Origin: Clostridiales bacterium
GTDB taxonomy: Bacteria; Bacillota_A; Clostridia; Oscillospirales; Oscillospiraceae
Reading direction: 5' to 3'
Length of the DNA stretch: 18,695 nucleotides
NCBI GenBank assembly: GCA_022777455.1
Contig: JALFGI010000024.1
Span: forward strand, 1-18,695
Shown: piece by piece, positions 1 through 9,519 of the stretch
How the letters are laid out: each line of letters starts with the position of its first letter
Numbering within the stretch: position 1 is the first letter of the stretch
Notes under the pieces: generated by a model
What the model was told of the DNA's origin: nothing
Databases searched by the model: none
Seen by the model: the letters and a program-made list of their open reading frames with translations, nothing else
Program-made: the position numbers and the translations under genes

Positions 1-50
1 AGATAAATTGTAATTTATCGGTGCGTTGAATGGAACCAGGTTCCGTCCTA

Positions 51-124
51 ACTGTAGGGGAGGCTCTTAGCCTCCCGCGCAGTATAACCCACAAATATAA
101 ACCCGGTTGGGCGAATTCGTACGA
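51..124 (+). repeat. Hairpin repeat unit, type A
   Basis: The unit begins ACTGTAGGGG, forms a perfect 8-bp stem GGGAGGCT/AGCCTCCC (58-65 and 69-76, loop CTT), continues with GCGCAGTAT and ends near GGCGAATTCG. Two further copies of the same layout and length lie at 9125-9199 and 9211-9285, with different but still complementary stems. Confidence 0.7.
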
Positions 125-137
125 TGTCAGACACGAT

Positions 138-206
138 ACCATTCAACGGAACATCCAGTTCCGTTACGTTGCGGGCGGCTGCGAGCCGCCCCTACAGTGA
201 GTTGGG
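138..206 (+). repeat. Hairpin repeat unit, type B
   Basis: The unit begins ACCATTCAACGGAAC, then has a stem GGGCGGCT/AGCCGCCC (173-180 and 184-191, loop GCG) and ends CCTACAGTG. Copies with the same order of blocks lie at 9299-9366, 9384-9450 and 12161-12226. It reads roughly as the reverse complement of the type A hairpin core, so the two units here face each other. Confidence 0.7.
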
Positions 207-340
207 AAGCGATCCAGCCCGCCAAATTACAATTTATCGTCCGGTGGTTATTGATATGATGTATTATACACCCGGTTGGTGGAATCGTAAAGGGTGTTCA
301 GCGCCGGGAAAATGTTAATGAATAATTCAAAAACGGGGGG

Positions 341-369
341 TTGACTTTTTTAGCACTCTCTGGTATAGT
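341..369 (+). promoter_or_regulatory. Sigma-A type promoter of the hrcA operon
   Basis: A -35 box TTGACT (341-346) and a -10 box TATAGT (364-369) are separated by exactly 17 bp. The expected transcription start falls at about 375-377, inside the perfect CIRCE operator. This fits repression of the heat-shock operon by HrcA in unstressed cells. Confidence 0.85.
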
Positions 370-376
370 GTGCTTA
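350..376 (+). promoter_or_regulatory. Second, imperfect CIRCE-like operator
   Basis: A perfect left half-site TTAGCACTC (350-358) is followed after 9 bp by GTGTGCTTA (368-376), which matches the consensus right half GAGTGCTAA at 7 of 9 positions. The -10 box lies in its spacer, and its last three bases are shared with the perfect CIRCE at 374-400. Occupancy by HrcA is inferred. Confidence 0.6.
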
Positions 377-400
377 GCACTCAGAGAGAATGAGTGCTAA
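374..400 (+). promoter_or_regulatory. CIRCE operator (HrcA binding site)
   Basis: The sequence is TTAGCACTC-N9-GAGTGCTAA, an exact match to the CIRCE consensus with the standard 9-bp spacer. It lies over the predicted transcription start, just upstream of the hrcA ribosome binding site. In Firmicutes this operator is bound by HrcA, giving autoregulation of the dnaK operon. Confidence 0.97.
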
Positions 401-416
401 GGAAAGGAGGATGTTC

Positions 417-1508
417 ATGGAACTGTCCGAACGGAAAAAGAAAGTCCTGCGCAGCGTGGTTGACCTCTATATCCGTACCGCCGAGCCTGTTGGCTCCAAG
501 GCCATCACGGAGCTTCCGGATATGAACTACTCCTCCGCCACCATTCGCAACGAAATGGCAGAGCTCACCAACATGGGTTATCTGGAGCAGCCCCATACCA
601 GCGCCGGGCGGGTTCCCTCCGCCGCGGGCTACCGGCTGTATGTGGATGAGCTGATGCTTGACTACCGCCTCAGCGTGGACGAAACCAAGTCCATCACCAA
701 TGCCATTGAGGAGAAGATGAACCGGGTGGACAAAATGGTGGAAAAGGTGGCAAAGCTGGTATCCCAGGCCACCAATCTTCCCGCCATCAGCGCCGCCTCC
801 CGCCAGGGAGGGGCCACGGTCCTGAAGTTCAACCTGCTGCTCTCCGGTACCGGCAGCTTTATCCTGGTGCTCACCCTCCCGGGTGACCAGGTGGTGAACA
901 AGCTCATCAAGCTGCCGCTCCACATCACGGAGACGGAGCTGAATCTGCTCACCGCCCTGCTCAATGCCACCATGACGGAGATTCCTCTGGAGGAATTCAC
1001 CGCCGAGTTGATGGACAGGGTGATGCGCTCCGCCGGAGCCGCCGCCAGTCTCGTGCCGGTGATCGTGGACTTCACCACCGAGGCCCTGAAAAACCACAGC
1101 TCTACCAATATGGTGGTGGCCGGTCAGGCGAGGCTTCTGGGCCTGCCGGAATACCGGGATGTGGACAAGGCCCAGCGGGTGCTGTCCAGCATCGACGAGG
1201 ACGCGCTGAGCAATTTGCCCGCCGTGATGGAGGGCGCCAACGGCACCAAGGTCATCGTGGGTCCTGAAAATGTGGCCGACGAATTGAAGGATACTTCCGT
1301 GGTCATGACCAAGTTTGACATCGGCGACGGAATGCAGGGCGTGATCGGCGTGGTTGGTCCCACCAGAATGGACTATGCCAAGGTCACCGCCCGGCTGAGC
1401 TGCTTCGCAGAAAATCTGAGCAAGATGTTTGCCAAACCCGAAGCCCCCCAGCTGCCAGGCGCCGTGGAGCACGATGCCCTGGCCCATGACGAGAAAGCAC
1501 CGAAATAA
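417..1508 (+). CDS. hrcA: Heat-inducible transcription repressor HrcA
   Basis: HrcA is the cytoplasmic repressor that binds CIRCE; in the family its activity depends on GroEL. The N-terminal winged-helix domain (about residues 1-75) includes SSATIRNEMAEL, followed by the family signature QPHTSAGRVPS and GYRLYVDEL. The rest is the regulatory region. The protein is 363 aa, slightly long for the family because of a roughly 20-residue Pro/Ala/His-rich C-terminal tail. An in-frame ATG at 390 lies inside CIRCE; I chose the ATG at 417 because AGGAGG (405-410) sits 6 nt before it, whereas the ATG at 411 directly abuts that site. It is the first gene of the hrcA-grpE-dnaK-dnaJ operon and is autoregulated through the operators directly upstream. 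Confidence 0.96.
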   Translation: MELSERKKKVLRSVVDLYIRTAEPVGSKAITELPDMNYSSATIRNEMAELTNMGYLEQPHTSAGRVPSAAGYRLYVDELMLDYRLSVDETKSITNAIEEKMNRVDKMVEKVAKLVSQATNLPAISAASRQGGATVLKFNLLLSGTGSFILVLTLPGDQVVNKLIKLPLHITETELNLLTALLNATMTEIPLEEFTAELMDRVMRSAGAAASLVPVIVDFTTEALKNHSSTNMVVAGQARLLGLPEYRDVDKAQRVLSSIDEDALSNLPAVMEGANGTKVIVGPENVADELKDTSVVMTKFDIGDGMQGVIGVVGPTRMDYAKVTARLSCFAENLSKMFAKPEAPQLPGAVEHDALAHDEKAPK

Positions 1509-1523
1509 AGGAGAGACCTGCAT

Positions 1524-2087
1524 ATGTCGAAAAAGGAAAAGCAGCAGCAGCAGGAGCCGGAGCTGGAAGCCCAGCCCACCCAGGAAACGGAAACCGCCGA
1601 AACCCCCGAGGCCGCCCAGGAGGCCGCCCCTGAGGTGACGGTGGAGGAAGCTCCCCAGATCAACTGGGAGGAAAAATATAACGCGGAACACGATACCTAC
1701 CTGCGTCTGGCTGCAGAGTTTGATAATTTCCGCAAGCGCACCATCAAGGAGAAGGAAGCCTCCTACGGCAACGGCAAGGCCGATGCCGTGAGTAAGCTGC
1801 TTCCCATCTATGACATCCTGGAGCGGGCCGTGAACCAGCCCACCGAGGATGCCGCCTACAAAAAGGGCGTGGAGCTGACCATGACCGAACTGGTGAAGAT
1901 CTTCACCGGCCTGGGCGTGGAAATCTTCGGCCAGCCCGGAGACAGCTTCGATCCCGCCCTTCACAATGCGGTGATGCACGTGGAGGATGAAAGCCTGGGA
2001 GAGAACACCATCACCCAGGTGTTCCAGAAGGGCTTCAAGCTGGGCGATAAAATCGTCCGGTTTGCTATGGTTCAGGTTGCAAACTAA
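1524..2087 (+). CDS. grpE: Nucleotide exchange factor GrpE
   Basis: GrpE is a homodimeric cochaperone that releases ADP from DnaK. The 187-aa protein has a low-complexity Gln/Glu/Pro-rich N-terminus (about residues 1-45), a region expected to form the long dimer helix (NAEHDTYLRLAAEFDNFRKR), and the C-terminal beta domain with PGDSFDPALHNAVMH and GFKLGDKIVRFAMVQV, all typical of the family. A ribosome binding site AAAGGAGA (1507-1514) precedes the ATG, and only 15 nt separate it from hrcA, so the two genes are co-transcribed. A large inverted repeat starts immediately after its stop codon and separates it from dnaK. Confidence 0.96.
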   Translation: MSKKEKQQQQEPELEAQPTQETETAETPEAAQEAAPEVTVEEAPQINWEEKYNAEHDTYLRLAAEFDNFRKRTIKEKEASYGNGKADAVSKLLPIYDILERAVNQPTEDAAYKKGVELTMTELVKIFTGLGVEIFGQPGDSFDPALHNAVMHVEDESLGENTITQVFQKGFKLGDKIVRFAMVQVAN

Positions 2088-4049
<1,962 letters not shown>

Positions 4050-4068
4050 TCCAATCGTTATCCCCCAA

Positions 4069-4093
4069 AAGGGGCGGCGCACAGCCGCCCCTT
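4069..4093 (+). other. GC-rich hairpin between dnaK and dnaJ
   Basis: The stem GGGGCGGC/GCCGCCCC (4071-4078 and 4084-4091, loop GCACA) extends by two A-T pairs at its base. It is followed by only TTCTT, with no long U tract. It may act as a weak terminator, a processing site or an RNA stabiliser that sets dnaK above dnaJ. No promoter separates the two genes, so dnaJ is presumably reached by read-through. Confidence 0.7.
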
Positions 4094-4123
4094 CTTGGAG
4101 TATTGTGGAGAGGTACTTAACCT

Positions 4124-5287
4124 ATGGCAGATAAACGCGATTACTATGAGGTGCTGGGCCTGCAGAAGGGGGCCAGCGCGGAGGATATCAAGAAGGCCTA
4201 CCGGAAGGCGGCCATGAAATACCATCCCGACCGGAACCCCGGCGACAAGGAAGCCGAGGAGAAGTTCAAGGAAGTGGGCGAGGCCTACGAGGTGCTGTCC
4301 GACGACGAAAAGCGGGCCCGGTATGATCAGTACGGCTTTGCCGGCGTGGATCCCAACTACGCGGCCGGCGGTGCCGGTGGCTACGGCGGCTTCGATGGCT
4401 TTGGCGGGTTCGGCGGCTTCGGTGACTTGGGTGACATCTTCGGTGACCTGTTCGGCGGCGGCAGCGGCAGAAGAAGCGGCGGCCAGAGCAGCGCCCGCCG
4501 GGGTGAGAACATCATGTCCCGGCTGGACCTGACTTTCGAGGAAGCGGCCTTCGGCTGCGACAAGGAGATCAGTGTCCCCAGAATTGAAAACTGTGTGGCC
4601 TGCAACGGCACCGGCAGTGCCGACGGCAATATTGAAACCTGTTCCAAGTGCCGGGGTACCGGTCAGGAGCGGGTGATTCAGAACTTCATGGGCATGCAGA
4701 TGCAGTCCACCACCACCTGTTCCCAGTGCGGCGGCAGGGGCAAAATCATCAAGACCCCCTGCAATACCTGCAAGGGCAAGGGCAAGGTCCGCCGCACCAA
4801 CAAGGTGAGCGTGAAGGTTCCCGCCGGTGTGAACGACGGACAGAGTGTCCGGGTCCGGGGGGAGGGCAATGTGGGCACCGGCGGCGCACCCAACGGCGAC
4901 CTGCTGGCGGAAGTGCACATCAAGCCCCATAAGCTCTTCAAGCGCCGGGAGTTCGACGTGTACTGCGAAGTGCCTATCTCCTTTGCCCAGGCGGCTCTGG
5001 GCGCGGAGATCGAAGTACCCACTCTGGACGGCAAGGTGAGCTACACCATCCCCGAGGGAACTCAGACCGGCCGGGAGTTTATCCTCCGGGGCAAGGGCAT
5101 CCCCCAGGTGGGCAACCCCAAGCTCCGGGGCGATCACCACTTCAGCGTGGTGGTGGAGACGCCCACAAGGTTGACCAACGAGCAGAAGGAGCTGCTGCGC
5201 CAGTTCGACGGCACCGTCAGCCGCAGCGTCACCCCCAAGCGCAAGGGCTTCCAGGATATCCTCAACGATTTCTTCAAGGAGAAATAA
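4124..5287 (+). CDS. dnaJ: Chaperone protein DnaJ (Hsp40)
   Basis: DnaJ delivers substrates to DnaK and stimulates its ATPase. This 387-aa protein has every type I domain in order: a J domain (residues 1-70) with the HPD motif at 34-36, a Gly/Phe-rich segment (about 75-125), a zinc region (about 155-225) with four CxxCxGxG repeats ([32 protein letters not shown]), and the C-terminal substrate-binding domains. GGAGAGG (4107-4113) lies 10 nt before the ATG. It is the last gene of the heat-shock operon and is followed by a clear terminator. Confidence 0.98.
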   Translation: MADKRDYYEVLGLQKGASAEDIKKAYRKAAMKYHPDRNPGDKEAEEKFKEVGEAYEVLSDDEKRARYDQYGFAGVDPNYAAGGAGGYGGFDGFGGFGGFGDLGDIFGDLFGGGSGRRSGGQSSARRGENIMSRLDLTFEEAAFGCDKEISVPRIENCVACNGTGSADGNIETCSKCRGTGQERVIQNFMGMQMQSTTTCSQCGGRGKIIKTPCNTCKGKGKVRRTNKVSVKVPAGVNDGQSVRVRGEGNVGTGGAPNGDLLAEVHIKPHKLFKRREFDVYCEVPISFAQAALGAEIEVPTLDGKVSYTIPEGTQTGREFILRGKGIPQVGNPKLRGDHHFSVVVETPTRLTNEQKELLRQFDGTVSRSVTPKRKGFQDILNDFFKEK

Positions 5288-5301
5288 GAAATATTTAAGT
5301 T

Positions 5302-5341
5302 CAAAACCCAAGTCCGGTACTTGTTCTGGGCTTGGGTTTTG
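5302..5341 (+). terminator. Intrinsic terminator of the heat-shock operon
   Basis: CAAAACCCAAG pairs with CTTGGGTTTTG in an 11-bp stem, and inner pairs (TCC with GGG) shorten the loop. The stem starts 14 nt after the dnaJ stop. The U run is formed mainly by the 3' arm itself. It marks the end of the hrcA-grpE-dnaK-dnaJ transcript. Confidence 0.8.
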
Positions 5342-5349
5342 TGTATAAT
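5321..5349 (+). promoter_or_regulatory. Candidate promoter for the ymfF-ymfH-lgt operon
   Basis: A perfect -10 box TATAAT (5344-5349) lies 17 bp after TTGTTC (5321-5326). The -35 box lies within the loop of the dnaJ terminator. If used, it would give a leader of about 360 nt that contains a long inverted repeat. No other good promoter is visible before ymfF. Confidence 0.45.
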
Positions 5350-5381
5350 AAGAGCAAATTTTTTTCGGACCATTCCCATTC

Positions 5382-5675
5382 GGCAAAGAGATAATCGATA
5401 TTTGGCGGTGAGGTGAATGGCACCATGTTCCGGTTTCTGAGCGCATGCCCCCCTTGTGTAAAGGGGGGGAGGGGGGATTGGGCAGCAGGGAGTAAAGAAG
5501 TAGTACAAGCCAATGCGGAAAGGTACAATGGCGTTACACGAATTCGCATTGGATTTCATGAAACCAAACCACCTACCGCCCAATCCCTCCGCCCCAGTGT
5601 GCGCACTGGGGCACCTCCCTTTACACAAGGGAGGCATGAGGCGCTGCCGCGCCAATGCGATAAATTACAATTTTC
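5382..5675. repeat. Composite intergenic element with long inverted repeat
   Basis: The core is a pair of inverted arms at 5444-5483 and 5578-5638; both contain CTTGTGTAAAGGG or its complement and end in GGGATTGGGC or GCCCAATCCC. The right arm is about 21 bp longer because it carries an extra perfect 9-bp hairpin, GCCCCAGTG/CACTGGGGC (5591-5599 and 5604-5612). Between the arms is a further pair, CCAATGCG (5510-5517) and CGCATTGG (5545-5552). The outer flanks (GAATGG and GTTCCG near 5416-5432, AAATTACAATTT near 5662-5673) match the element at 1-240. No gene is supported here. Confidence 0.7.
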
Positions 5676-5715
5676 CGCGATGGATTGAAACAATTGTGTA
5701 TTAGGAGCTTATGAT

Positions 5716-7002
5716 ATGATTGAAACCCATTCCCTTCTGCCCGGTGTGGTTCTGCGCTGCTGCCGGGATGCCCGGTTTAAGCAGGGCTGCCTCAGCGTGC
5801 AGCTGGTGCGGCCTATGGCGGAGTCCGAGGCGGCCATGAATGCCCTGATCCCCACGGTGCTGCTCCGGGGAACGGTGAGCCACCCGGACCTGCGCAGCAT
5901 CACCATGGCCCTGGACGACCTGTACGGCGCGGCGGTGAGCCCACTGGTGCGCCGGGTGGGGGACTACCAGACCACGGGGCTGTACTGCAGCTTCATGGAC
6001 CAGCGTTTCGCCCTGCCCGGGGACCGGGTGCTGGAGCCCATGGCCCGGTTTCTCCGGGAGCTGCTGCTGGAATCCCCCCTGGAGGATGGGGGCTTCCGGA
6101 GGGAATTTGTGGAGAGCGAGAAACGCAACCTGATCTCCTCCATCGAATGCGAGCTCAACGACAAGCAGGTTTACGCCATGGGCCGCCTGCTGAAAACCAT
6201 GTGCCGGGAGGACAGCTTCGGCCTGCCCCGGCTGGGAGACAAGGAGCAGGTGGAGCAAATCGACCCGGTGACCCTTTACCGCCATTATCAGAAAATCCTG
6301 CGGGAAAGCCAGATTCAGCTGTTCTATGTGGGCAGCGCGGAAGGCGCCCGGGTGGCGCAGCTCCTAAAGCCCCTGTTTGATTTGCCCGGCCGGGATCCCC
6401 AGCCCCTGGCGCCCCAGACGGACCTGCGCCTAAGCCCCGACGGGGAGCTGACCGAGACGATGGAGGTGACCCAGGGCAAGCTGTGCCTGGGCTTTATCAC
6501 CCCCATCACCAACCGGACCCCGGAATTTGCCGCCATGCAGCTGTTAAACACCCTGTTCGGCGCAGGGATGACCTCCAAGCTCTTTTTGAACATCCGGGAG
6601 AAGCAGTCCCTTTGCTACAGCATTTCCTCCAATTACTATGGCTCCAAGGGCATCGTCACCGTGTCCGCCGGCATCGACTGCGACAAGATGGAGCTGGTAC
6701 GCAGCGAGGTCCTCCGGCAGCTGGAGCTGTGCGCCAAGGGGGAATTCACGGACCGGGAGCTGAACGCCGCCAAGCAGGCCCTGATCTCCGGCCTGCGGGC
6801 CACCCACGATTCCCCCGGCGCCATCGAAGGCTACTATGCCACCGCCGCCCTCAGTGACCTGAAGCTGACTCCGGAGGCGTATATGCAGGCCGTGGAAGCG
6901 GTCACCGCCCCGGAGGTTTCCCGGGCGGCCCGGACGCTGAAGCTGCACACCACCTATTTCCTGCGGGAGCAGGAAGCGGAAAGGACACTTCCTGATGACT
7001 GA
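5716..7002 (+). CDS. ymfF: M16-family peptidase-like protein YmfF (inactive type)
   Basis: This 428-aa protein is related to M16 (pitrilysin) peptidases but lacks the zinc-binding HxxEH motif: the equivalent N-terminal region reads RPMAESEAAMNALIPTVL. The C-terminal M16-like half is recognisable in MQLLNTLFGAGMTSKLFLNI and REKQSLCYSISSNYYGSKG. It matches the B. subtilis YmfF type (called YfmF in some annotations), a partner of YmfH linked to 5-aminopentanol modification of elongation factor P. I infer that it forms a heterodimer with the next gene product, in which only the partner binds zinc. TTAGGAGC (5701-5708) precedes the ATG at 5716; the ATG at 5711 runs into a stop at once. Its stop overlaps the ymfH start by 8 nt. 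Confidence 0.88.
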   Translation: MIETHSLLPGVVLRCCRDARFKQGCLSVQLVRPMAESEAAMNALIPTVLLRGTVSHPDLRSITMALDDLYGAAVSPLVRRVGDYQTTGLYCSFMDQRFALPGDRVLEPMARFLRELLLESPLEDGGFRREFVESEKRNLISSIECELNDKQVYAMGRLLKTMCREDSFGLPRLGDKEQVEQIDPVTLYRHYQKILRESQIQLFYVGSAEGARVAQLLKPLFDLPGRDPQPLAPQTDLRLSPDGELTETMEVTQGKLCLGFITPITNRTPEFAAMQLLNTLFGAGMTSKLFLNIREKQSLCYSISSNYYGSKGIVTVSAGIDCDKMELVRSEVLRQLELCAKGEFTDRELNAAKQALISGLRATHDSPGAIEGYYATAALSDLKLTPEAYMQAVEAVTAPEVSRAARTLKLHTTYFLREQEAERTLPDD

Positions 7003-8296
7003 GTATCAATACCCGGAGCTGGATGAAAAGCTCTTTAAAGAGGTTCTGCCCAACGGGCTCACCCTGGCGGTGGTGCCCCGGAAGGGCTTTGCCAGAAGCA
7101 TCGCTTATTTTGTTACCGATTTCGGCTCCATCCACACGGATTTCACCCTGGATGGGGTAAACCATACCACCCCCGCCGGGGTGGCCCATTATCTGGAGCA
7201 TAAAATGTTCGAGCTGCCGGGAGACCGGGATGTGACGGCGGAATTTGCCGCCCTGGGGGCCTCCGTCAACGCCTTCACCAGCTACGACATGACCGCCTAT
7301 TACTTTTCCTGCACCCAGGCCTTCGAGCAGTGTTTGCACCTTCTGCTGGAATTCGTGTCCACCCCTTATTTTACCCAGGAAAGCGTGGAACGGGAGCGGG
7401 GCATCATCGACCAGGAGATCGGCATGAACCTGGATGCCCCGGACAGCGTGATTTTTGACAACCTCATGGCCGCCCTCTATGAAAACCACCCCATCCGTGT
7501 GCCCATTCTGGGAACCCGGGAGTCCATCCGGGAGATTACCCCGGAAATTCTGGAGCTGTGCCACCGGGCCTTTTATCACCCGGGGAATATGCTGCTGTGC
7601 GTCATCGGCGACGTGGACCCGGAGGCGGTGAAGCGCATCGCCCTGGAGGTGCTGGGAACGGAAAAGACGCCCATGGGAGAAAAGCAAACCCATTGGCCGG
7701 AAGCCATGGTTCCCGTGAAGGAAGAAACCCTCTGCGCCATGGAGGTGGCCATGCCCACCTTCAGCCTGGCCTTCAAGTGCGAGCCCATTGGCCTGGGGAG
7801 CCAGGCCATCCGCCGGGAGATGGTGGCGGATCTGGCGGCGGAAGCCCTGTTCGGCGAGTCTTCGGAGTTGTACCTGCGGCTGTATGAGCAGGGGCTGATT
7901 GACAGCTCCTTCGGCGGCGGCTTTGAAACCTTGCAGGGCTGCGCCATGCTCTGCGTGGGGGGCGACAGTGAGGACCCCTGGGCGGTCCGGGACGCCATCA
8001 TTGCCCAGGCGGAAAAGCTGACCCGCACCGGCATCGGTCAGGAGGAATTCCTTCGGTTGAAACGAAGCGCCCTGGGCCGGAGAATCCGGGGGCTGGACAG
8101 CCTGGATGGCACCTGCTTCCGGGTGTGCGCCTATCATTTCTCGGATTTTGACTATTTCCGCTTCCCGGAGGTGTACCGGGGCATTGAAAAGCAGGAAATT
8201 CTGGAATTTCTGGCCCGGGTGGTGCGCCGGGAGCGGTGTGCCATCTCCGTCATCAATCCCCTGTCGGAGGATGGGGACGAAGGAGCGATTGTATGA
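6995..8296 (+). CDS. ymfH: M16-family zinc metallopeptidase YmfH
   Basis: This 433-aa M16 peptidase carries the inverted zinc motif HYLEH (residues 65-69), with a likely third ligand at E141 in ERGIIDQEIGMNLD about 72 residues later, as the family requires. It is the active-type partner of YmfF. The B. subtilis pair is named in EF-P aminopentanol modification, though the exact substrate of the peptidase is not evident from sequence. The ATG lies inside the last codons of ymfF, and its TGA overlaps the ATG of lgt as ATGA, so translation of all three genes is probably coupled. No signal peptide is visible, so it should be cytoplasmic. Confidence 0.92.
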   Translation: MTEYQYPELDEKLFKEVLPNGLTLAVVPRKGFARSIAYFVTDFGSIHTDFTLDGVNHTTPAGVAHYLEHKMFELPGDRDVTAEFAALGASVNAFTSYDMTAYYFSCTQAFEQCLHLLLEFVSTPYFTQESVERERGIIDQEIGMNLDAPDSVIFDNLMAALYENHPIRVPILGTRESIREITPEILELCHRAFYHPGNMLLCVIGDVDPEAVKRIALEVLGTEKTPMGEKQTHWPEAMVPVKEETLCAMEVAMPTFSLAFKCEPIGLGSQAIRREMVADLAAEALFGESSELYLRLYEQGLIDSSFGGGFETLQGCAMLCVGGDSEDPWAVRDAIIAQAEKLTRTGIGQEEFLRLKRSALGRRIRGLDSLDGTCFRVCAYHFSDFDYFRFPEVYRGIEKQEILEFLARVVRRERCAISVINPLSEDGDEGAIV

Positions 8297-9114
8297 ACCC
8301 CGCGAATTACTCTGTGATTTCTTTCCCCTTTCTGGGGCTGGAGGTGAATCCGGGCCGGAGCTTTTCCATCGGGCCTGTGGAAATTCATTATTATGGTCTG
8401 GTGATCGCCCTGGGACTGCTGCTGGCGGTGCTGTATGCCGAAAAACGCTGCCATTACGCAGGACTGTCCAAGGATGATCTGCTGGACGGGGTACTGTGGA
8501 TCACGCCTTTGGCCATTGTCTGCGCCCGGATTTACTACTGCGCCTTTTCCTGGGCGGATTACCGGGACAATCCCATCTCCGTGCTCTATATCTGGAACGG
8601 CGGCATTGCCATTTACGGCAGCGTCATCGGCGCGGTGATCGGCGTGATCATTTTCTGCAGGATCAAAAAGACCAATCTGCCCGCCCTGCTGGATCTGGTG
8701 CTGTGCAGCTTCCTCATCGGCCAGTTCATCGGCCGCTGGGGCAATTTCTTCAACCGGGAGGCCTTCGGCGCTGCCACGGACTCTTTCTTCCGCATGGGCC
8801 TACTCAACACCGTCACCGGGGAATTTGAGTATTACCATCCCACCTTTTTGTATGAATCGGTGTGGAATCTGGCGGGGTTTTTGATTCTGAATTACTGCTA
8901 CCCCCGCCGCCGCTACAACGGCCAGATCGCCCTGGGCTACTGCGCCTGGTACGGCCTGGGAAGATCCTGGATCGAGGGATTGCGGGTGGACAGCCTCTAT
9001 TGGGGCAGCCTCCGGGTCAGCCAGGTGCTGGCCATCGTCACCTGCCTCACCGCCTCCGCCCTCCTCATCTGGCAGCACTTCCGCGCCCACGACCCGGAAA
9101 AATTGCTGAAATAA
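8293..9114 (+). CDS. lgt: Prolipoprotein diacylglyceryl transferase
   Basis: Lgt transfers a diacylglyceryl group from phosphatidylglycerol to the lipobox cysteine of prolipoproteins at the cytoplasmic membrane. The 273-aa protein is polytopic and has the Lgt signature GRWGNFFNREAFG (residues 147-159), the HYYGL motif (32-36) and the GLRVDSL segment (229-235). I chose the ATG at 8293 because AAGGAG (8280-8285) lies 7 nt upstream and the start overlaps the ymfH stop as ATGA; an upstream in-frame ATG at 8236 lies within ymfH and would add a non-family N-terminus. It closes the ymfF-ymfH-lgt operon. No clear terminator follows, only hairpin repeats. Confidence 0.96.
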   Translation: MNPANYSVISFPFLGLEVNPGRSFSIGPVEIHYYGLVIALGLLLAVLYAEKRCHYAGLSKDDLLDGVLWITPLAIVCARIYYCAFSWADYRDNPISVLYIWNGGIAIYGSVIGAVIGVIIFCRIKKTNLPALLDLVLCSFLIGQFIGRWGNFFNREAFGAATDSFFRMGLLNTVTGEFEYYHPTFLYESVWNLAGFLILNYCYPRRRYNGQIALGYCAWYGLGRSWIEGLRVDSLYWGSLRVSQVLAIVTCLTASALLIWQHFRAHDPEKLLK

Positions 9115-9124
9115 CAAACGGCCC

Positions 9125-9199
9125 ACTGTAGGGGCGGATATTATCCGCCCGCGCAGTATCAGCCAACGATCATAAACCAGCCCAGGCGAATTCGCACTA
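9125..9199 (+). repeat. Hairpin repeat unit, type A (tandem copy 1)
   Basis: This 75-bp unit has the order ACTGTAGGGG, stem GGCGGATA/TATCCGCC, GCGCAGTATC, AGCCAACGATC and GGCGAATTCG. It starts 10 nt after the lgt stop and so would lie in the lgt 3' untranslated region. The next 75-bp unit is a direct repeat apart from a changed stem. Confidence 0.75.
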
Positions 9200-9210
9200 C
9201 CCCCGACCAA

Positions 9211-9285
9211 ATTGTAGGGGAGGCTCGTAGCCTCCCGCACAGTATCAGCCAACGATCAAAAACCAGGCCGGGCGAATTCGCACCA
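9211..9285 (+). repeat. Hairpin repeat unit, type A (tandem copy 2)
   Basis: This 75-bp unit is directly repeated relative to 9125-9199, sharing GTAGGGG, CAGTATCAGCCAACGATC and GGCGAATTCGCAC. Its stem is GGGAGGCT/AGCCTCCC, different from copy 1 but fully complementary. Confidence 0.75.
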
Positions 9286-9298
9286 TTTTGGGCATAAT

Positions 9299-9366
9299 AC
9301 CATTCAACCAAATACTCAAGTTCGCAAGCTGGCGGGAGGATACGATCCTCCCCCACAGTGGCTGGG
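9299..9366 (+). repeat. Hairpin repeat unit, type B
   Basis: The unit starts ACCATTCAACC, has the stem GGGAGGAT/ATCCTCCC (9334-9341 and 9345-9352, loop ACG) and ends CACAGTGGCTGGG. It is oriented opposite to the two preceding type A units. Confidence 0.7.
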
Positions 9367-9383
9367 CGGTTTCGGAACCCGAT

Positions 9384-9450
9384 ACCATCCAACCGAACAC
9401 GCAGTTGCGTTACCTGGCGTGCGGCTAATAGCCGCCCCTACGGTGGCTGA
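9384..9450 (+). repeat. Hairpin repeat unit, type B
   Basis: The unit starts ACCATCCAACCGAACACGCA, has the stem GCGGCTA/TAGCCGC (9421-9427 and 9429-9435) and ends CCTACGGTGGCTG. A further partial copy of the ATTCAACGGAACG end block lies at 9472-9485. The whole gap 9115-9519 is explained by these units; I see no gene or promoter in it. Confidence 0.7.
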
Positions 9451-9519
9451 TCCATCATCGGGAGCCGGTTCCATTCAACGGAACGCCCATTCAACAAGAT
9501 AAAAATGGAGGAAAACACC

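Larger units (their letters stand above)
1..240. repeat. Composite inverted intergenic repeat at the left edge
   Basis: This gene-free stretch is a mosaic of inverted motifs. Both ends carry the near-palindrome AAATTGTAATTT or its complement (about 5-16 and 223-234). Inside are GGAACC-A-GGTTCC (32-44) and its counterpart GGAAC-N5-GTTCC (about 150-164), then two hairpin units facing each other (51-124 and 138-206). The same end motifs and GAATGG/GTTCC blocks recur around 5382-5675 and 13958-14178, so this looks like one dispersed element family. Positions 241-340 contain no gene or repeat that I recognise, only the approach to the hrcA promoter. Confidence 0.65.

Noticed and set aside
124..318. 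64-codon plus-strand frame in the left intergenic region
   Set aside because: Most of it is repeat DNA, including a hairpin unit, and there is no ribosome binding site.
381..1979. 532-codon minus-strand frame across hrcA and grpE
   Set aside because: It is antisense to two well-supported genes, its product is His/Gly/Leu-rich low complexity, and no promoter or ribosome binding site supports it. Similar long antisense frames over the ymfH, debranching enzyme, glucosidase and VWA genes were rejected for the same reason.
5413..5704. Short plus-strand frames of 63 and 91 codons upstream of ymfF
   Set aside because: They run through the long inverted repeat, have odd composition, and are not preceded by a ribosome binding site.
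9125..9450. Hairpin array as a CRISPR array
   Set aside because: The shared parts are long and variable, the unit order changes orientation, there are no uniform spacers, and no cas genes are present.
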